Below, one piece after another: positions 47,329 to 57,069 of a stretch of DNA of 64,000 nt. A program made the translations under genes and the position numbers. This DNA comes from Arthrobacter sp. MMS18-M83 (GTDB taxonomy: Bacteria; Actinomycetota; Actinomycetes; Actinomycetales; Micrococcaceae), in contig NZ_CP113343.1 of NCBI RefSeq assembly GCF_026683955.1, positions 4,526,001 to 4,590,000 of the forward strand, in the 5' to 3' direction. The notes below the pieces were generated by a model. That model searched no databases. It was not told where the DNA came from and saw only the letters and a list, made by a program, of their open reading frames with translations. The first letter of the stretch is position 1, and every line of letters begins with the position of its first letter.

Positions 47329-47943
47329 CTATTTGACGCGGCGGACCAGGATGTCCGGGAATGCCTTGTGGAGGGCGACGGCGATGATCGCGGCAAGGAT
47401 GTTCTTGATGGTGTCGCCGGGGTAGTAGGGCAGATCGGCCAGGAATGCCTTGGCGAAGTCGAACTTGCCATTGACCATGAAGCCAAGCACGCCGAGGCCG
47501 TGGATGAGGATAATGGTGCTGACCATGGCCGCTGCGAACAGGAGCACTGCACGGTACTTGACGGTCTTGCGAATCACTCGAGCCGCGAGCCAGCCGGCAG
47601 CAGCGGCAGCCAGCGGGAAGGCGATGATGTAACCGGCTGATGGTGTGGCCAAGATGCCAAGTCCGCTACGGCCTCCGCTGAAGATCGGCAGTCCAGCGAA
47701 ACCCAGCAGGGTATAGAGCCCGACGGCGGCAAAGGCCCGGCCGCTGCCGAGCACGAGGCCGGTCAGCAACACGGCAAGCGTCTGCAGAGTGATCGGGACA
47801 CCCAGGGCGCCGACCGGGATGCCAGGAATCATGGTGGACGCGGCCACCAAGGCCGCGAATACCGCGATGAGGCCGATGTCAGTAGACGTCCAGCGGGTAC
47901 GGGGGGAGGTTCGTCGCGTAGCCGCGGTTTCGGTGCTGCTCAT
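47329..47943 (-). CDS. bioY: Biotin transporter substrate-binding subunit BioY
   Basis: 204 aa with six membrane helices. GVPITLQTLAVLLTGLVLG is the BioY signature, followed by GLYTLLGFAGLPIFSGGRSG and PSAGYIIAFPLAA. The C-terminal PYYPGDTIKNILAAIIAV contains the conserved Asp-Lys pair for biotin binding. First gene of the leftward bioY-bioM-bioN operon. AGGA lies before the ATG. I saw no clear BirA or BioQ operator. Confidence 0.95.
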   Translation of the reverse strand: MSSTETAATRRTSPRTRWTSTDIGLIAVFAALVAASTMIPGIPVGALGVPITLQTLAVLLTGLVLGSGRAFAAVGLYTLLGFAGLPIFSGGRSGLGILATPSAGYIIAFPLAAAAAGWLAARVIRKTVKYRAVLLFAAAMVSTIILIHGLGVLGFMVNGKFDFAKAFLADLPYYPGDTIKNILAAIIAVALHKAFPDILVRRVK

Positions 47944-48103
47944 GGTGTGTCCTGTCTAATGCCTGGGGCCGAATGAATCCCCTGAAACCGACACTACAGA
48001 GCAGCCGGATACGGCATTTTGTAGGGTGTCCACGAGCAGCGCTGCAAGGCCTTGGGGCCAAGGTACAAAGGATGGCGCTGTTTGCGGCCTGAGCCGCTCT
48101 TGG

Positions 48104-48865
48104 CTAAGCCTCGACGTCCTCTTCCGTTGGGGTGAAGCCCGCGCGGTCCACCTTGCGGTGGTAATGCATGCCGGCCAGTCCGCCCACTACCGCAGCGACG
48201 AGGGTCACTGCTGCCACCACTACGGCGGCGATGATCCCGGTTGCGCTCAACTGTCCCTCATTCAGGGGAATCCTCGGGAAGCTGTTCACGTTGGCGAGGA
48301 TATTGAACCGCTGTCCGGCGACCATGCCCAGCAATGCGACGAGGACGGCCACAATAATTGCCCAAAGCCAGACCATGAACCCCTGTCTGACGCCGTTGAA
48401 CCGGGCCATTCGTCCGGCAACGTAGCCGCCACAATAATAGGAAACGAACAGGATCACCAAGAGCGAGATGATCCCTGCGATCCCTACAGGCTGAGATGCC
48501 CCTAGATTCACCGCATCACTGACGTTTGCGTTGTTTGCAAGTCCAACAGCAATCCCCGCCGCTGCGAGAAGGGCCACCAGTAGCACGGCCATCCCGGTTG
48601 CAGTCAGCCAGCCGAAGAAGGCGGAGCCAATCTTGATTCCGCCGAAGCGTTCTTTCTCGCGGGCAATAACGGTCTCACGGGTGGCTGCACGTGGGTCCGA
48701 AGCGGCGGGAACAACTGGATAGCTGCTCGTGTCGTCAACGTAGCCAGGGTTGTTTCCACGTACATCGTCAACGGCGTCACGCCGTGGTTCGACGGCGTCC
48801 GGGATTCCATCCTGGCCGCGGTTGCCTCGGACGTGCTTGCCGTCGGATCCTGTTGCACTGCTCAT
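48104..48865 (-). CDS. Unrecognised four-helix membrane protein
   Basis: About 253 aa from ATG 48865, which has GGGAGG upstream; a longer frame to 48949 lacks one. The first ~90 residues are hydrophilic and acidic/polar, with SYPVVP and a basic block KERFGGIKIG just before the membrane. Then come four hydrophobic helices, the second containing SYYCGGYVAGRMARF, a pattern seen in TIGR04086/YrzE-like small membrane proteins, and a short acidic tail. Function is not known. It stands alone between bioY and the ABC-F gene. Confidence 0.75.
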   Translation of the reverse strand: MSSATGSDGKHVRGNRGQDGIPDAVEPRRDAVDDVRGNNPGYVDDTSSYPVVPAASDPRAATRETVIAREKERFGGIKIGSAFFGWLTATGMAVLLVALLAAAGIAVGLANNANVSDAVNLGASQPVGIAGIISLLVILFVSYYCGGYVAGRMARFNGVRQGFMVWLWAIIVAVLVALLGMVAGQRFNILANVNSFPRIPLNEGQLSATGIIAAVVVAAVTLVAAVVGGLAGMHYHRKVDRAGFTPTEEDVEA

Positions 48866-49140
48866 CGGGGGCCTCCCTCGCAATCGTCCAACCGGACTCA
48901 TCTTCGGAGCCCCGCAATGCCGGCGCTCCCTACTGGGTCCTACCTTCACCTAACCACGCGCCAAAAATAGTAGCAAGGGTACTTACTATTCAGGGGTCAT
49001 GACCGGACCAGCCTTAGCGCTGGCGAGGGTTAGACCCGGCGGGCGGTAGAATCGTAAAGGCCGTTTGTTCGGCCCTCCACTTCAGCTGCGCCTTGACCTC
49101 TGGTGCTGCGGGTGTTCCCCATTGAAAGGCATCCCCCGAA

Positions 49141-50739
49141 TTGATTACCGTCCAGGAACTCGAACTGCGCGCCGGCGCCCGCCTGCTCATGGATCAGGTC
49201 AGCTTCCGCGTGGACAAGGGGGACAAGATCGGCCTGGTCGGCCGGAACGGTGCGGGCAAGACCACTCTTACCCGCGTCCTGGCCGGCGAGGGACTGCCTG
49301 CGGCAGGCAAGGTTGCCCGCAGTGGCGAGATTGGCTACTTGCCCCAGGATCCGCGGACCCCGGACATGGAACAGCTCGCACGCGACCGGATCCTTTCCGC
49401 CCGCGGACTCGACGTGGTGGTGGGCAAGCTGAAACAGGCACAAACGGACATGTCCAGCGAAGACGCCACCATCCAGCGCAAGGCCATGAACCGCTACGAT
49501 CGCCTGGAAGCCGAGTTCCTCGCAGGAGGCGGATATGCCGCCGAGGCAGAAGCCGCGGCTATTTCCTCCAACCTGGCTCTTCCGGAGCGCCTCCTGAACC
49601 AGCCGCTCAAGACCCTCTCCGGTGGCCAGCGCCGCCGCGTGGAGCTGGCCCGGATCCTCTACTCCGACGCCGAAACCCTCCTCCTGGACGAACCCACCAA
49701 CCACCTCGATGCCGACTCCATCACGTGGCTCCGCGACTTCCTCAAGGGTCACCAGGGCGGGCTGATTGTGATCAGCCACGACGTCGAGCTCCTCGAAGCC
49801 ACAGTGAACAAGGTCTACCACCTGGATGCCAACCGGGCCCAGATTGATTTCTACAACATGGGCTGGAAGCGCTACCTGCAACAGCGCGAAACTGACGAAC
49901 GCGCCCGCAAGCGCGAGCGAGCCAATGCCGAGAAGAAGGCCCAGGTCCTCATGGACCAGGCCAACAAGATGCGCGCCAAGGCCACCAAGGCCGTTGCAGC
50001 GCAGAACATGGCAAAGCGTGCCGAGCGGCTGCTTGGCGGCCTGGAAGCAGTCCGTGAGCATGACCGCGTGGCAGCCCTGCGGTTCCCGGATCCCGCTCCC
50101 TGTGGCAAGACTCCGCTCACGGCTGAGGGCTTGAGCAAGTCCTACGGCTCCCTGGAGATCTTCACGGATGTGGACCTCGCAATCGACCGCGGTTCCAAGG
50201 TGGTCATCCTAGGCCTCAACGGTGCGGGCAAGACCACTCTCCTGCGCATGCTTGCTGGAGTCGACAAGCCGGACACGGGCGAAATCGTCCCGGGCCATGG
50301 ACTCAAGGTGGGCTACTACGCCCAGGAGCACGAAACCCTTGACCACGACCGCACCGTCCTGGAGAACATGCGTTCATCCGCCCCGGACATGAAGGACGCT
50401 GAGGTCCGTGGGATCCTCGGCTCGTTCCTGTTCTCGGGCGACGACGTCGACAAGCCGGCAGGCGTGCTTTCCGGTGGTGAGAAGACGCGACTCGCCCTCG
50501 CCACGATTGTGGCCTCAAGCGCGAACGTGCTGCTTCTGGACGAACCCACCAACAACCTTGACCCCGCCAGCCGCGCGGAGATCCTGGGCGCACTGCGAAA
50601 CTATTCGGGCGCCGTCGTGCTCGTCAGCCACGATGAAGGCGCTGTGGAGGCGCTGAACCCGGAACGCGTGGTCCTGCTCCCGGACGGCGTCGAGGACCAC
50701 TGGAACGAAGACTACCTGGACCTCATCACCCTCGCTTAG
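49141..50739 (+). CDS. ABC-F family ribosome-associated ATPase
   Basis: 532 aa, soluble, with two ABC domains. Walker A are VGRNGAGKTTL and LGLNGAGKTTL, signatures TLSGGQRRRVELA and VLSGGEKTRLALA, Walker B LLLDEPTNHLD and LLLDEPTNNLD. The linker between them (QRETDERARKRERANAEKKA, 20 residues) is the charged helical P-site tRNA interaction motif. ABC-F proteins act on ribosomes rather than membranes, some giving antibiotic resistance. It matches Rv1473 of M. tuberculosis in place and type. TTG 49141 start, with GAAAGG upstream. Confidence 0.9.
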   Translation: MITVQELELRAGARLLMDQVSFRVDKGDKIGLVGRNGAGKTTLTRVLAGEGLPAAGKVARSGEIGYLPQDPRTPDMEQLARDRILSARGLDVVVGKLKQAQTDMSSEDATIQRKAMNRYDRLEAEFLAGGGYAAEAEAAAISSNLALPERLLNQPLKTLSGGQRRRVELARILYSDAETLLLDEPTNHLDADSITWLRDFLKGHQGGLIVISHDVELLEATVNKVYHLDANRAQIDFYNMGWKRYLQQRETDERARKRERANAEKKAQVLMDQANKMRAKATKAVAAQNMAKRAERLLGGLEAVREHDRVAALRFPDPAPCGKTPLTAEGLSKSYGSLEIFTDVDLAIDRGSKVVILGLNGAGKTTLLRMLAGVDKPDTGEIVPGHGLKVGYYAQEHETLDHDRTVLENMRSSAPDMKDAEVRGILGSFLFSGDDVDKPAGVLSGGEKTRLALATIVASSANVLLLDEPTNNLDPASRAEILGALRNYSGAVVLVSHDEGAVEALNPERVVLLPDGVEDHWNEDYLDLITLA

Positions 50740-50764
50740 GATCACCCGCGCTAAGGGGACCGCC

Positions 50765-51208
50765 TCAGGGCATTTCCCACGGCACGGAAGCAAGGGGCCG
50801 GCCGAGTTCGATGTAGCTCTTCAGATTGGACAGGACGGCCGACCAACCCCGGCTCGCAATGGCTAGTTGCTCGTCGTCGGCGATGTTCCTGTGGTGGACG
50901 GTAAGCCTGGCAATGCCGTCATGTGACTCAATGGTGAACGTGACCACGTCCGGCTTCCCAACTTCGGGAACCGTCGGATCTTCCCAGGTGTTCACGAGCC
51001 GCATGGGCGGCGTTGCCTCCAGGACCGTGCCTACGACGTCCGCGATACCGGAACCATCCGTGCGCTGGTGCTCCCAGCGTGAACCTGCTTTCCAGTCCGA
51101 CACATTGGCGTGGCCCCAGTATTCAGCGGTCTGGGCGGCATCCGTCAACGCCGTCCAGATCCGGTCCGGGGTTCCTTCGATGTACGTGACGTACGTGTAT
51201 TCAGCCAT
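50765..51208 (-). CDS. SRPBCC (AHSA1-like) ligand-binding protein
   Basis: 147 aa. The helix-grip fold is marked by YVTYIEGTPDRIWTALTDA, WEHQRTDGSG, and the long C-terminal helix GWSAVLSNLKSYIELGRPL. Such proteins bind hydrophobic ligands or act as co-chaperones; none can be chosen here. It is convergent with the ABC-F gene. Confidence 0.88.
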   Translation of the reverse strand: MAEYTYVTYIEGTPDRIWTALTDAAQTAEYWGHANVSDWKAGSRWEHQRTDGSGIADVVGTVLEATPPMRLVNTWEDPTVPEVGKPDVVTFTIESHDGIARLTVHHRNIADDEQLAIASRGWSAVLSNLKSYIELGRPLASVPWEMP

Positions 51209-51280
51209 GCCAACCAGCCTAGCTGCTGGCGGTAGCGGATCAACCGTCCGGCGGGATCAAGAGCCCAGCGGACCTGCAAC

Positions 51281-51766
51281 TCAGCGGACCTGCAAGGGCT
51301 GCGCGGCCGTGATCCGTTGGAGCTCGCTGTAGCTGATGGAAAACATCGAGTTATTGTCGCCCGCGCCTGCCCAAAGGAGCGGATACTGCTGGAGGGATAT
51401 GTCGAGGATGGTGCGTATGGGCTGTGGGTGGCCGACGGGGGCCACCCCGCCGATGGCCTGGCCCGTGTGCTCCAGGACGAAGTCCGGGCTTGCCCGGCGG
51501 ATCCTGGCCGTACCCAAGGTTGCCGCCACCAAGGCTGTGTCCACCTTCGCGGCTCCGCTCGCGAGAATCAGCAGGGGAGCGCCGTCGAGCTCGAAGACCA
51601 AGCTGTTGGCGATCGCCGCTACATCGCAGCCCAGCAGGGAAGCCGCGGCGGCGGCCGTCGGGACGTCGTCCTCGAAAGTGCGCACCGTGTCCTGGGCACC
51701 GGCAGCGGTCAACGCGGACTTCACGTTCAGGACGGGGGCGGGGATCTCCTCAGTAGCCTTGGGCAT
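51281..51766 (-). CDS. YbaK/EbsC-type aminoacyl-tRNA deacylase
   Basis: About 161 aa. ATG 51766 overlaps the SURF1 stop by 17 nt; codons further upstream are the antisense reading of SURF1 and are rejected. The YbaK core is LVFELDGAPLLILASGAAKVDT, split as VFELDG and KVDTALVA, with the GIVGGVAPVGHP-like motif here reading AIGGVAPVGHP. The family clears mischarged tRNA (for instance Cys-tRNAPro). Last gene of the DUF3099-to-YbaK operon. Confidence 0.9.
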   Translation of the reverse strand: MPKATEEIPAPVLNVKSALTAAGAQDTVRTFEDDVPTAAAAASLLGCDVAAIANSLVFELDGAPLLILASGAAKVDTALVAATLGTARIRRASPDFVLEHTGQAIGGVAPVGHPQPIRTILDISLQQYPLLWAGAGDNNSMFSISYSELQRITAAQPLQVR

Positions 51767-52604
51767 CCAGGATCGCGTCTTCCTGTTCTTCGGCCGTTGG
51801 CCGCTTTGACTTCCGTGGCGCGGGGGCCTTGCGACGAGGCATCGCACTGATTTCTTCTTCCTCGTCTTCGGCATCAATCCGGGCATTGCGCGCCTGTTGC
51901 CTTGCCGCATAGCCGAAGCCGACGAACATGAGCACGCCGAAGGCAAACCACTGCAGGGAATAGGAAAGGTGGGTGCCCTCGTCCGTGGCCGGCTTGGGGA
52001 ACGGCGCGGGCATTGGCTGGACAGCAGGCGATTCCGTGGCCAGCCGCCCATAGGCCCCGGTCAAGATGGGGTAGCCAAGCTCTCCGGCGTAGGAAGGGAG
52101 ATCGATGGATGCCAGTTGGCCGTCGACGGCGCCGCGGTCCAGCTTCGGTTCCGAGGCCTTCAAGCGCGCGACGACGGTGACCTCGCCGGCCGGCGGGGCA
52201 GGGATGCTGTCAGGGTGGCCGGGAGTCTTGTTTCCGATGGGGAGCCACCCGCGGTCAACCACTACAGCCTCGCCGCTCGTCAAGCGGAACGGGACCACCA
52301 CTTCGTATCCGGGCTGGCCGTTGAGAGGCCGGTTGCGCACAACGCGTTGGCTCGACACGTCATAGCTTCCGCGCAGCTCCACCTGCGTCCATTCCCGCTC
52401 CGGGTCCAAGGACTGGAACTCCGCCTTGGCGGCGGAGAACGGAAGGGGGATGGCCGAATAATTACTGACAACACGGTTGATTTCCGCCAACGTTTCGGCT
52501 CGGCGATCCATTTGCCAACGACCCAGGAAAACGCAGCCCGCAGCAAAGATCACGGCCAAGACGAAGTAGCCCAGCCACTTGCTGGAAAAAAGAAAGCGGT
52601 ACAT
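51750..52604 (-). CDS. SURF1-family cytochrome oxidase assembly protein
   Basis: 284 aa. N-terminal helix (GYFVLAVIFAAGCVFLGRWQ, 20 residues) and a second at about 225-245 (HLSYSLQWFAFGVLMFVG), with an extracytoplasmic domain between containing NRPLNGQPGYEVVVPF and VDRGWLP. These are the family signatures. SURF1 helps heme a insertion into the aa3 oxidase, matching the ctaA and ctaB genes in this window. The tail after helix 2 is charged and acidic (EDEEEE) and looks lineage-specific. It starts 1 nt after the small Cys protein stops. Confidence 0.93.
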   Translation of the reverse strand: MYRFLFSSKWLGYFVLAVIFAAGCVFLGRWQMDRRAETLAEINRVVSNYSAIPLPFSAAKAEFQSLDPEREWTQVELRGSYDVSSQRVVRNRPLNGQPGYEVVVPFRLTSGEAVVVDRGWLPIGNKTPGHPDSIPAPPAGEVTVVARLKASEPKLDRGAVDGQLASIDLPSYAGELGYPILTGAYGRLATESPAVQPMPAPFPKPATDEGTHLSYSLQWFAFGVLMFVGFGYAARQQARNARIDAEDEEEEISAMPRRKAPAPRKSKRPTAEEQEDAILDAQGY

Positions 52605-52879
52605 TCAGCGAGCCTCGCCTGGGTCTGTGGTCTTCTCGAAGGGTATCGTCTCTTTCCACAGGCCGCGGGTCTGCAGGTAGTCCTCCAGCCATTCCCGGTG
52701 CTCCTGGCAGGCAAGCCACACCTTGCGGCGATCGGGAGTATGGATGCGCGGGTTGTTCCACAAGAGCTGCCACGTGGCCTCTGCGCGGCAGGCCTTGCGC
52801 GAGCACACCGCGGCGAGTGAGTCGCGCTGACCGGCTTGCTGCTCTTTCTCGAGGCCAAGGCCGCCCATTGTGAAGATGT

Positions 52880-52883
<4 letters not shown>
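52605..52883 (-). CDS. Small conserved actinobacterial Cys/His protein
   Basis: 92 aa, no membrane helix. Four possible metal ligands are evident: CSRKAC, then CQEH (residues ~27, 32, 59 and 62), with W-L-L-W and Y-L between, suggesting a zinc-ribbon-like fold. Homologues sit next to surf1 in many actinobacteria and are sometimes labelled acetone carboxylase without support. It overlaps DUF3099 by 4 nt (ATGA) and abuts SURF1. Function unknown; the placement suggests oxidase or metal assembly. Confidence 0.75.
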
Positions 52884-54277
<1,394 letters not shown>

Positions 54278-54426
54278 GTCCTTCCTTGCGGCGGCAGGGT
54301 GTGTTGGCGAAAACGCAAAACACGTCCACTGGTTCTTGTGGGGAACCCACAGACGGAATGAGGAAGCCCGCTGGCATGATTGACTCAGGACTAATAGAAC
54401 TTGGATGTTTAAACAAAGGAGCACGA

Positions 54427-55176
54427 ATGGGACTGCTGGACAACAAGACGGCAATCGTCACCGGTTCTTCACGCGGCATCGGCGCTGAAGTAGCCAAGAT
54501 CCTGGCCGGCGAGGGCGCTGCCGTCGTCGTCAACTACCGCCAGAAGGCCCCCCGGGCCAACAAGGTTGTGGGCGAGATCCAAGCAGCCGGTGGCCGCGCT
54601 GTCGCCGTGGGCGCGGACCTGACCACCCAGGAAGGCGTCCAGGCACTGGCCAGCGCAGCCATGGAGGAATTCGGTTCGCTGAACGTCCTAGTGCTTAACG
54701 CTTCCGGCGGCATGGAATCCGGCATGGAAGAGGACTACGCCCTCAAGCTGAACCGCGACGCCCAGATCAACATGCTCAACGCGGCAGTTCCGCTGATGCC
54801 GGAAGGCTCCCGAGTGGTCTTCGTCACCAGCCACCAGGCACATTTCGTCGAGACCGTTCCCACGATGCCCGAGTACGAGCCGGTCGCCCGTAGCAAGCGC
54901 GCCGGTGAAGACGCCTTGCGCGAACTGCTCCCGAATCTTGCCGACAAGGGCATCTCCCTCGTTGTGGTTTCCGGCGACATGATCGAGGGCACCGTAACGG
55001 CTACCTTGCTGGACCGCTCCAACCCGGGCGCCATTGAGGCCCGCCGCGCCGAGGCCGGCAAGCTGTATTCAGTGGAGGAATTCGCTGCCGAGGTCGCAAA
55101 GATGGTCACGGCCGACGTCGAGAGCGGCCACACCGAGTATGTCGGCGGCGCCGACTACTTCGGCAAGAGCGCCTGA
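54427..55176 (+). CDS. SDR reductase with a Y-x6-K active site, candidate enoyl-ACP reductase
   Basis: 249 aa from ATG 54427 with AAAGGAG upstream. TGSSRGIGAEVAK is the cofactor loop, and VLNASGG replaces the usual NAG. Ser135 (VTSHQ) and Lys157 (ARSKRAG) are clear, but the residue four before the Lys is Val153, not Tyr. Instead Tyr150 is seven before it, giving Y-x6-K, the spacing of enoyl-ACP reductases FabI, InhA and FabL. FabL of B. subtilis also has a GSSRG-type loop and about 250 aa. Its place directly after fabG supports an enoyl reductase role. A general SDR of unknown function remains possible. Confidence 0.8.
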   Translation: MGLLDNKTAIVTGSSRGIGAEVAKILAGEGAAVVVNYRQKAPRANKVVGEIQAAGGRAVAVGADLTTQEGVQALASAAMEEFGSLNVLVLNASGGMESGMEEDYALKLNRDAQINMLNAAVPLMPEGSRVVFVTSHQAHFVETVPTMPEYEPVARSKRAGEDALRELLPNLADKGISLVVVSGDMIEGTVTATLLDRSNPGAIEARRAEAGKLYSVEEFAAEVAKMVTADVESGHTEYVGGADYFGKSA

Positions 55177-55188
55177 TAGATTTCAAAC

Positions 55189-55229
55189 ACGACGAAGCGG
55201 CCGGGACATTGTCCCGGCCGCTTCGTCGT
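55189..55229. terminator. Convergent terminator between the SDR gene and serB
   Basis: A perfect 19-bp stem (55189-55207 with 55211-55229) and a 3-nt ATT loop, starting 12 nt after the SDR stop and ending 17 nt before the serB stop. It can serve both convergent transcripts. Confidence 0.85.
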
Positions 55230-55245
55230 CGCTCGTGAATTCGGA

Positions 55246-56139
55246 TCAGACGCCGGCGATATGCCGGACCGCGTCGAGGTAGGGCATGTTGATGGCGGCG
55301 TCGGCAACCGCCCGGACGGCGGGCTTGGCGTTGAACGCGACACCGATGCCCGCCGCGCCCAGCATGTCGAGGTCGTTCGCGCCGTCGCCCACGGCGATGG
55401 TGTGCTCCAGGTCGATCCCTTCGGCGGCCGCCCACTCGCGAAGGTACTTCTCTTTGGCTGCGCGGTCGATCACGTCGCCGAGGACCTTGCCCGTCAGGAA
55501 GCCGTCAACGATCTCGAGTTCATTTGCGATCCAGTAGTCCAGCCCGAGTTCCTCCGCGATAGGTTGCAGGATCTGGTTAAAGCCGCCGGACACCACCGCC
55601 ACCACATGGCCCGCGGCTTTGAACGCAGCGACGAGTTCCGCTGCACCCTCGCTCAAGCGCACCTCGGCACGGACGGCGTCGACGACGGCGGCCGGCAGGC
55701 CTGCCAGCACTGCCACCCGGGCATGCAGACTCTGTGCGAAGTCCAATTCGCCACGCATCGCGGCCTCAGTGACGGCGGCTACTTCCTCGCGCTTGCCGGC
55801 GTGTGCAGCAAGCAGTTCGATGACTTCCTGCTGGATCAGGGTGGAATCGACGTCCATGATCAGCATTTTGCGGGAGGCATCACGCAGGGCGTCGGCCACG
55901 ATTGCGGTGTCCATGCCGGGAGCCGCGGCATCTGCCACCTGGCGCCGGATGCCGGACAAGTCAGCGGCAGTAGCCCCATCAACGGCCAGGCCAATGGTGT
56001 ACACCCCAAAGCGCTCGTCACCCGAACGCGACTCAGACGTGAAGGAAGCCCCCGAGCCGGACAGCACCTTGCGCAGGTGTTCAAGCTCCGAAGGGGACAA
56101 ATTCACGCCATAGCTGACCGCGGTCAAGTTCGAACTCAT
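55246..56139 (-). CDS. serB: Phosphoserine phosphatase
   Basis: 297 aa. An N-terminal ACT-like segment (~1-85) is followed by the HAD domain: motif I MDVDSTLIQQE, motif II Ser in VVSGGFNQIL, motif III Lys in AAKEKYLREW and motif IV VGDGANDLDMLG. It makes serine from phosphoserine. On the minus strand TAAGAT (56152-56147) lies 7 nt before the ATG with no Shine-Dalgarno, suggesting a leaderless mRNA. Confidence 0.94.
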   Translation of the reverse strand: MSSNLTAVSYGVNLSPSELEHLRKVLSGSGASFTSESRSGDERFGVYTIGLAVDGATAADLSGIRRQVADAAAPGMDTAIVADALRDASRKMLIMDVDSTLIQQEVIELLAAHAGKREEVAAVTEAAMRGELDFAQSLHARVAVLAGLPAAVVDAVRAEVRLSEGAAELVAAFKAAGHVVAVVSGGFNQILQPIAEELGLDYWIANELEIVDGFLTGKVLGDVIDRAAKEKYLREWAAAEGIDLEHTIAVGDGANDLDMLGAAGIGVAFNAKPAVRAVADAAINMPYLDAVRHIAGV

Positions 56140-56264
56140 GGCTGCAATCTTATCCAGCGTGGAAGCACCGCCCGAATTCCTGTTTCATCCGATGCGACGC
56201 GCAAACGGTGTGACCGTAGTTTCGGTTATCTATCACCCCCATTTTTGTCCTAGTGTCTACTCCT

Positions 56265-57050
56265 ATGAGTGATGTTCTGGAATTGGCTTCCGTCAGCGTT
56301 GTCCGAGGTACCAAGACCCTGCTGGACAAAGTTGACTGGCAGGTCAATGAAGGCGAACGCTGGGTCATCCTCGGTCCCAACGGCGCAGGCAAGACCACCC
56401 TGCTCCAGATCGCCGCCGCCCGGATGCATCCCACCAGTGGAAAAGCCGGGATCCTTGACGAGACGCTCGGCCGGGTTGACGTCTTCGACCTCCGTCCGCG
56501 CATCGGTCTTTCCTCCGCAGCTTTGGCCACCCAGATCCCGGAACACGAAAAGGTGCTCAACGTAGTGGTCACGGCTGCCTACGGCGTGACCGGCCGCTGG
56601 CGTGAAGGATACGAGCGTGACGACGAGCGCCGCGCCTTCGGCCTGCTCAATGAATGGGGCATGGGTCCACTGCTGAACCGGTCCTTCTCCTCGCTCTCCG
56701 AAGGTGAGCGCAAGCGTGTGCAGATCGCCCGCGCCCTCATGACCGATCCTGAGCTGCTCCTGCTCGACGAGCCGGCCGCGGGCCTGGACCTTGGCGGCCG
56801 CGAGGAACTCGTCCACAAACTCGGTGAACTCGCCCGCGACGAGGACGCTCCCGCCATGGTTCTCGTGACGCACCACCTGGAAGAAGTCCCGCCCGGATTC
56901 ACGCATGCCATGCTGCTCCGGGATGGCGGCGTGGTGGCCGCGGGACCCATCGAGGAAGTCCTGACCGCAGAGCATCTCAGCAACACCTTCGGCCTGCCCC
57001 TGGACGTGACCGAGAACTCCGGCCGCTACACGGCCACCGCCCGCCGGTAG
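56265..57050 (+). CDS. ABC transporter ATP-binding protein (single-domain, ModF/YlmA-like)
   Basis: About 261 aa from ATG 56265; GTG 56253 is a weaker choice. Walker A LGPNGAGKTTLLQ, signature SLSEGERKRVQIA (LSEGE rather than LSGGQ), Walker B LLLLDEPAAGLD, H-loop LVTHHLEEVP. TAGTGT (56251-56256) ends 8 nt before the ATG with no ribosome-binding site, so a near-leaderless mRNA is likely. No permease gene is adjacent, so its partner is unknown. Confidence 0.87.
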   Translation: MSDVLELASVSVVRGTKTLLDKVDWQVNEGERWVILGPNGAGKTTLLQIAAARMHPTSGKAGILDETLGRVDVFDLRPRIGLSSAALATQIPEHEKVLNVVVTAAYGVTGRWREGYERDDERRAFGLLNEWGMGPLLNRSFSSLSEGERKRVQIARALMTDPELLLLDEPAAGLDLGGREELVHKLGELARDEDAPAMVLVTHHLEEVPPGFTHAMLLRDGGVVAAGPIEEVLTAEHLSNTFGLPLDVTENSGRYTATARR

Positions 57051-57069
57051 GCACAGGCACCGAGAAACA

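Noticed and set aside
47944..48103. BirA or BioQ operator upstream of bioY
   Set aside because: No palindrome resembling the known biotin operators was found in the 160-nt gap.
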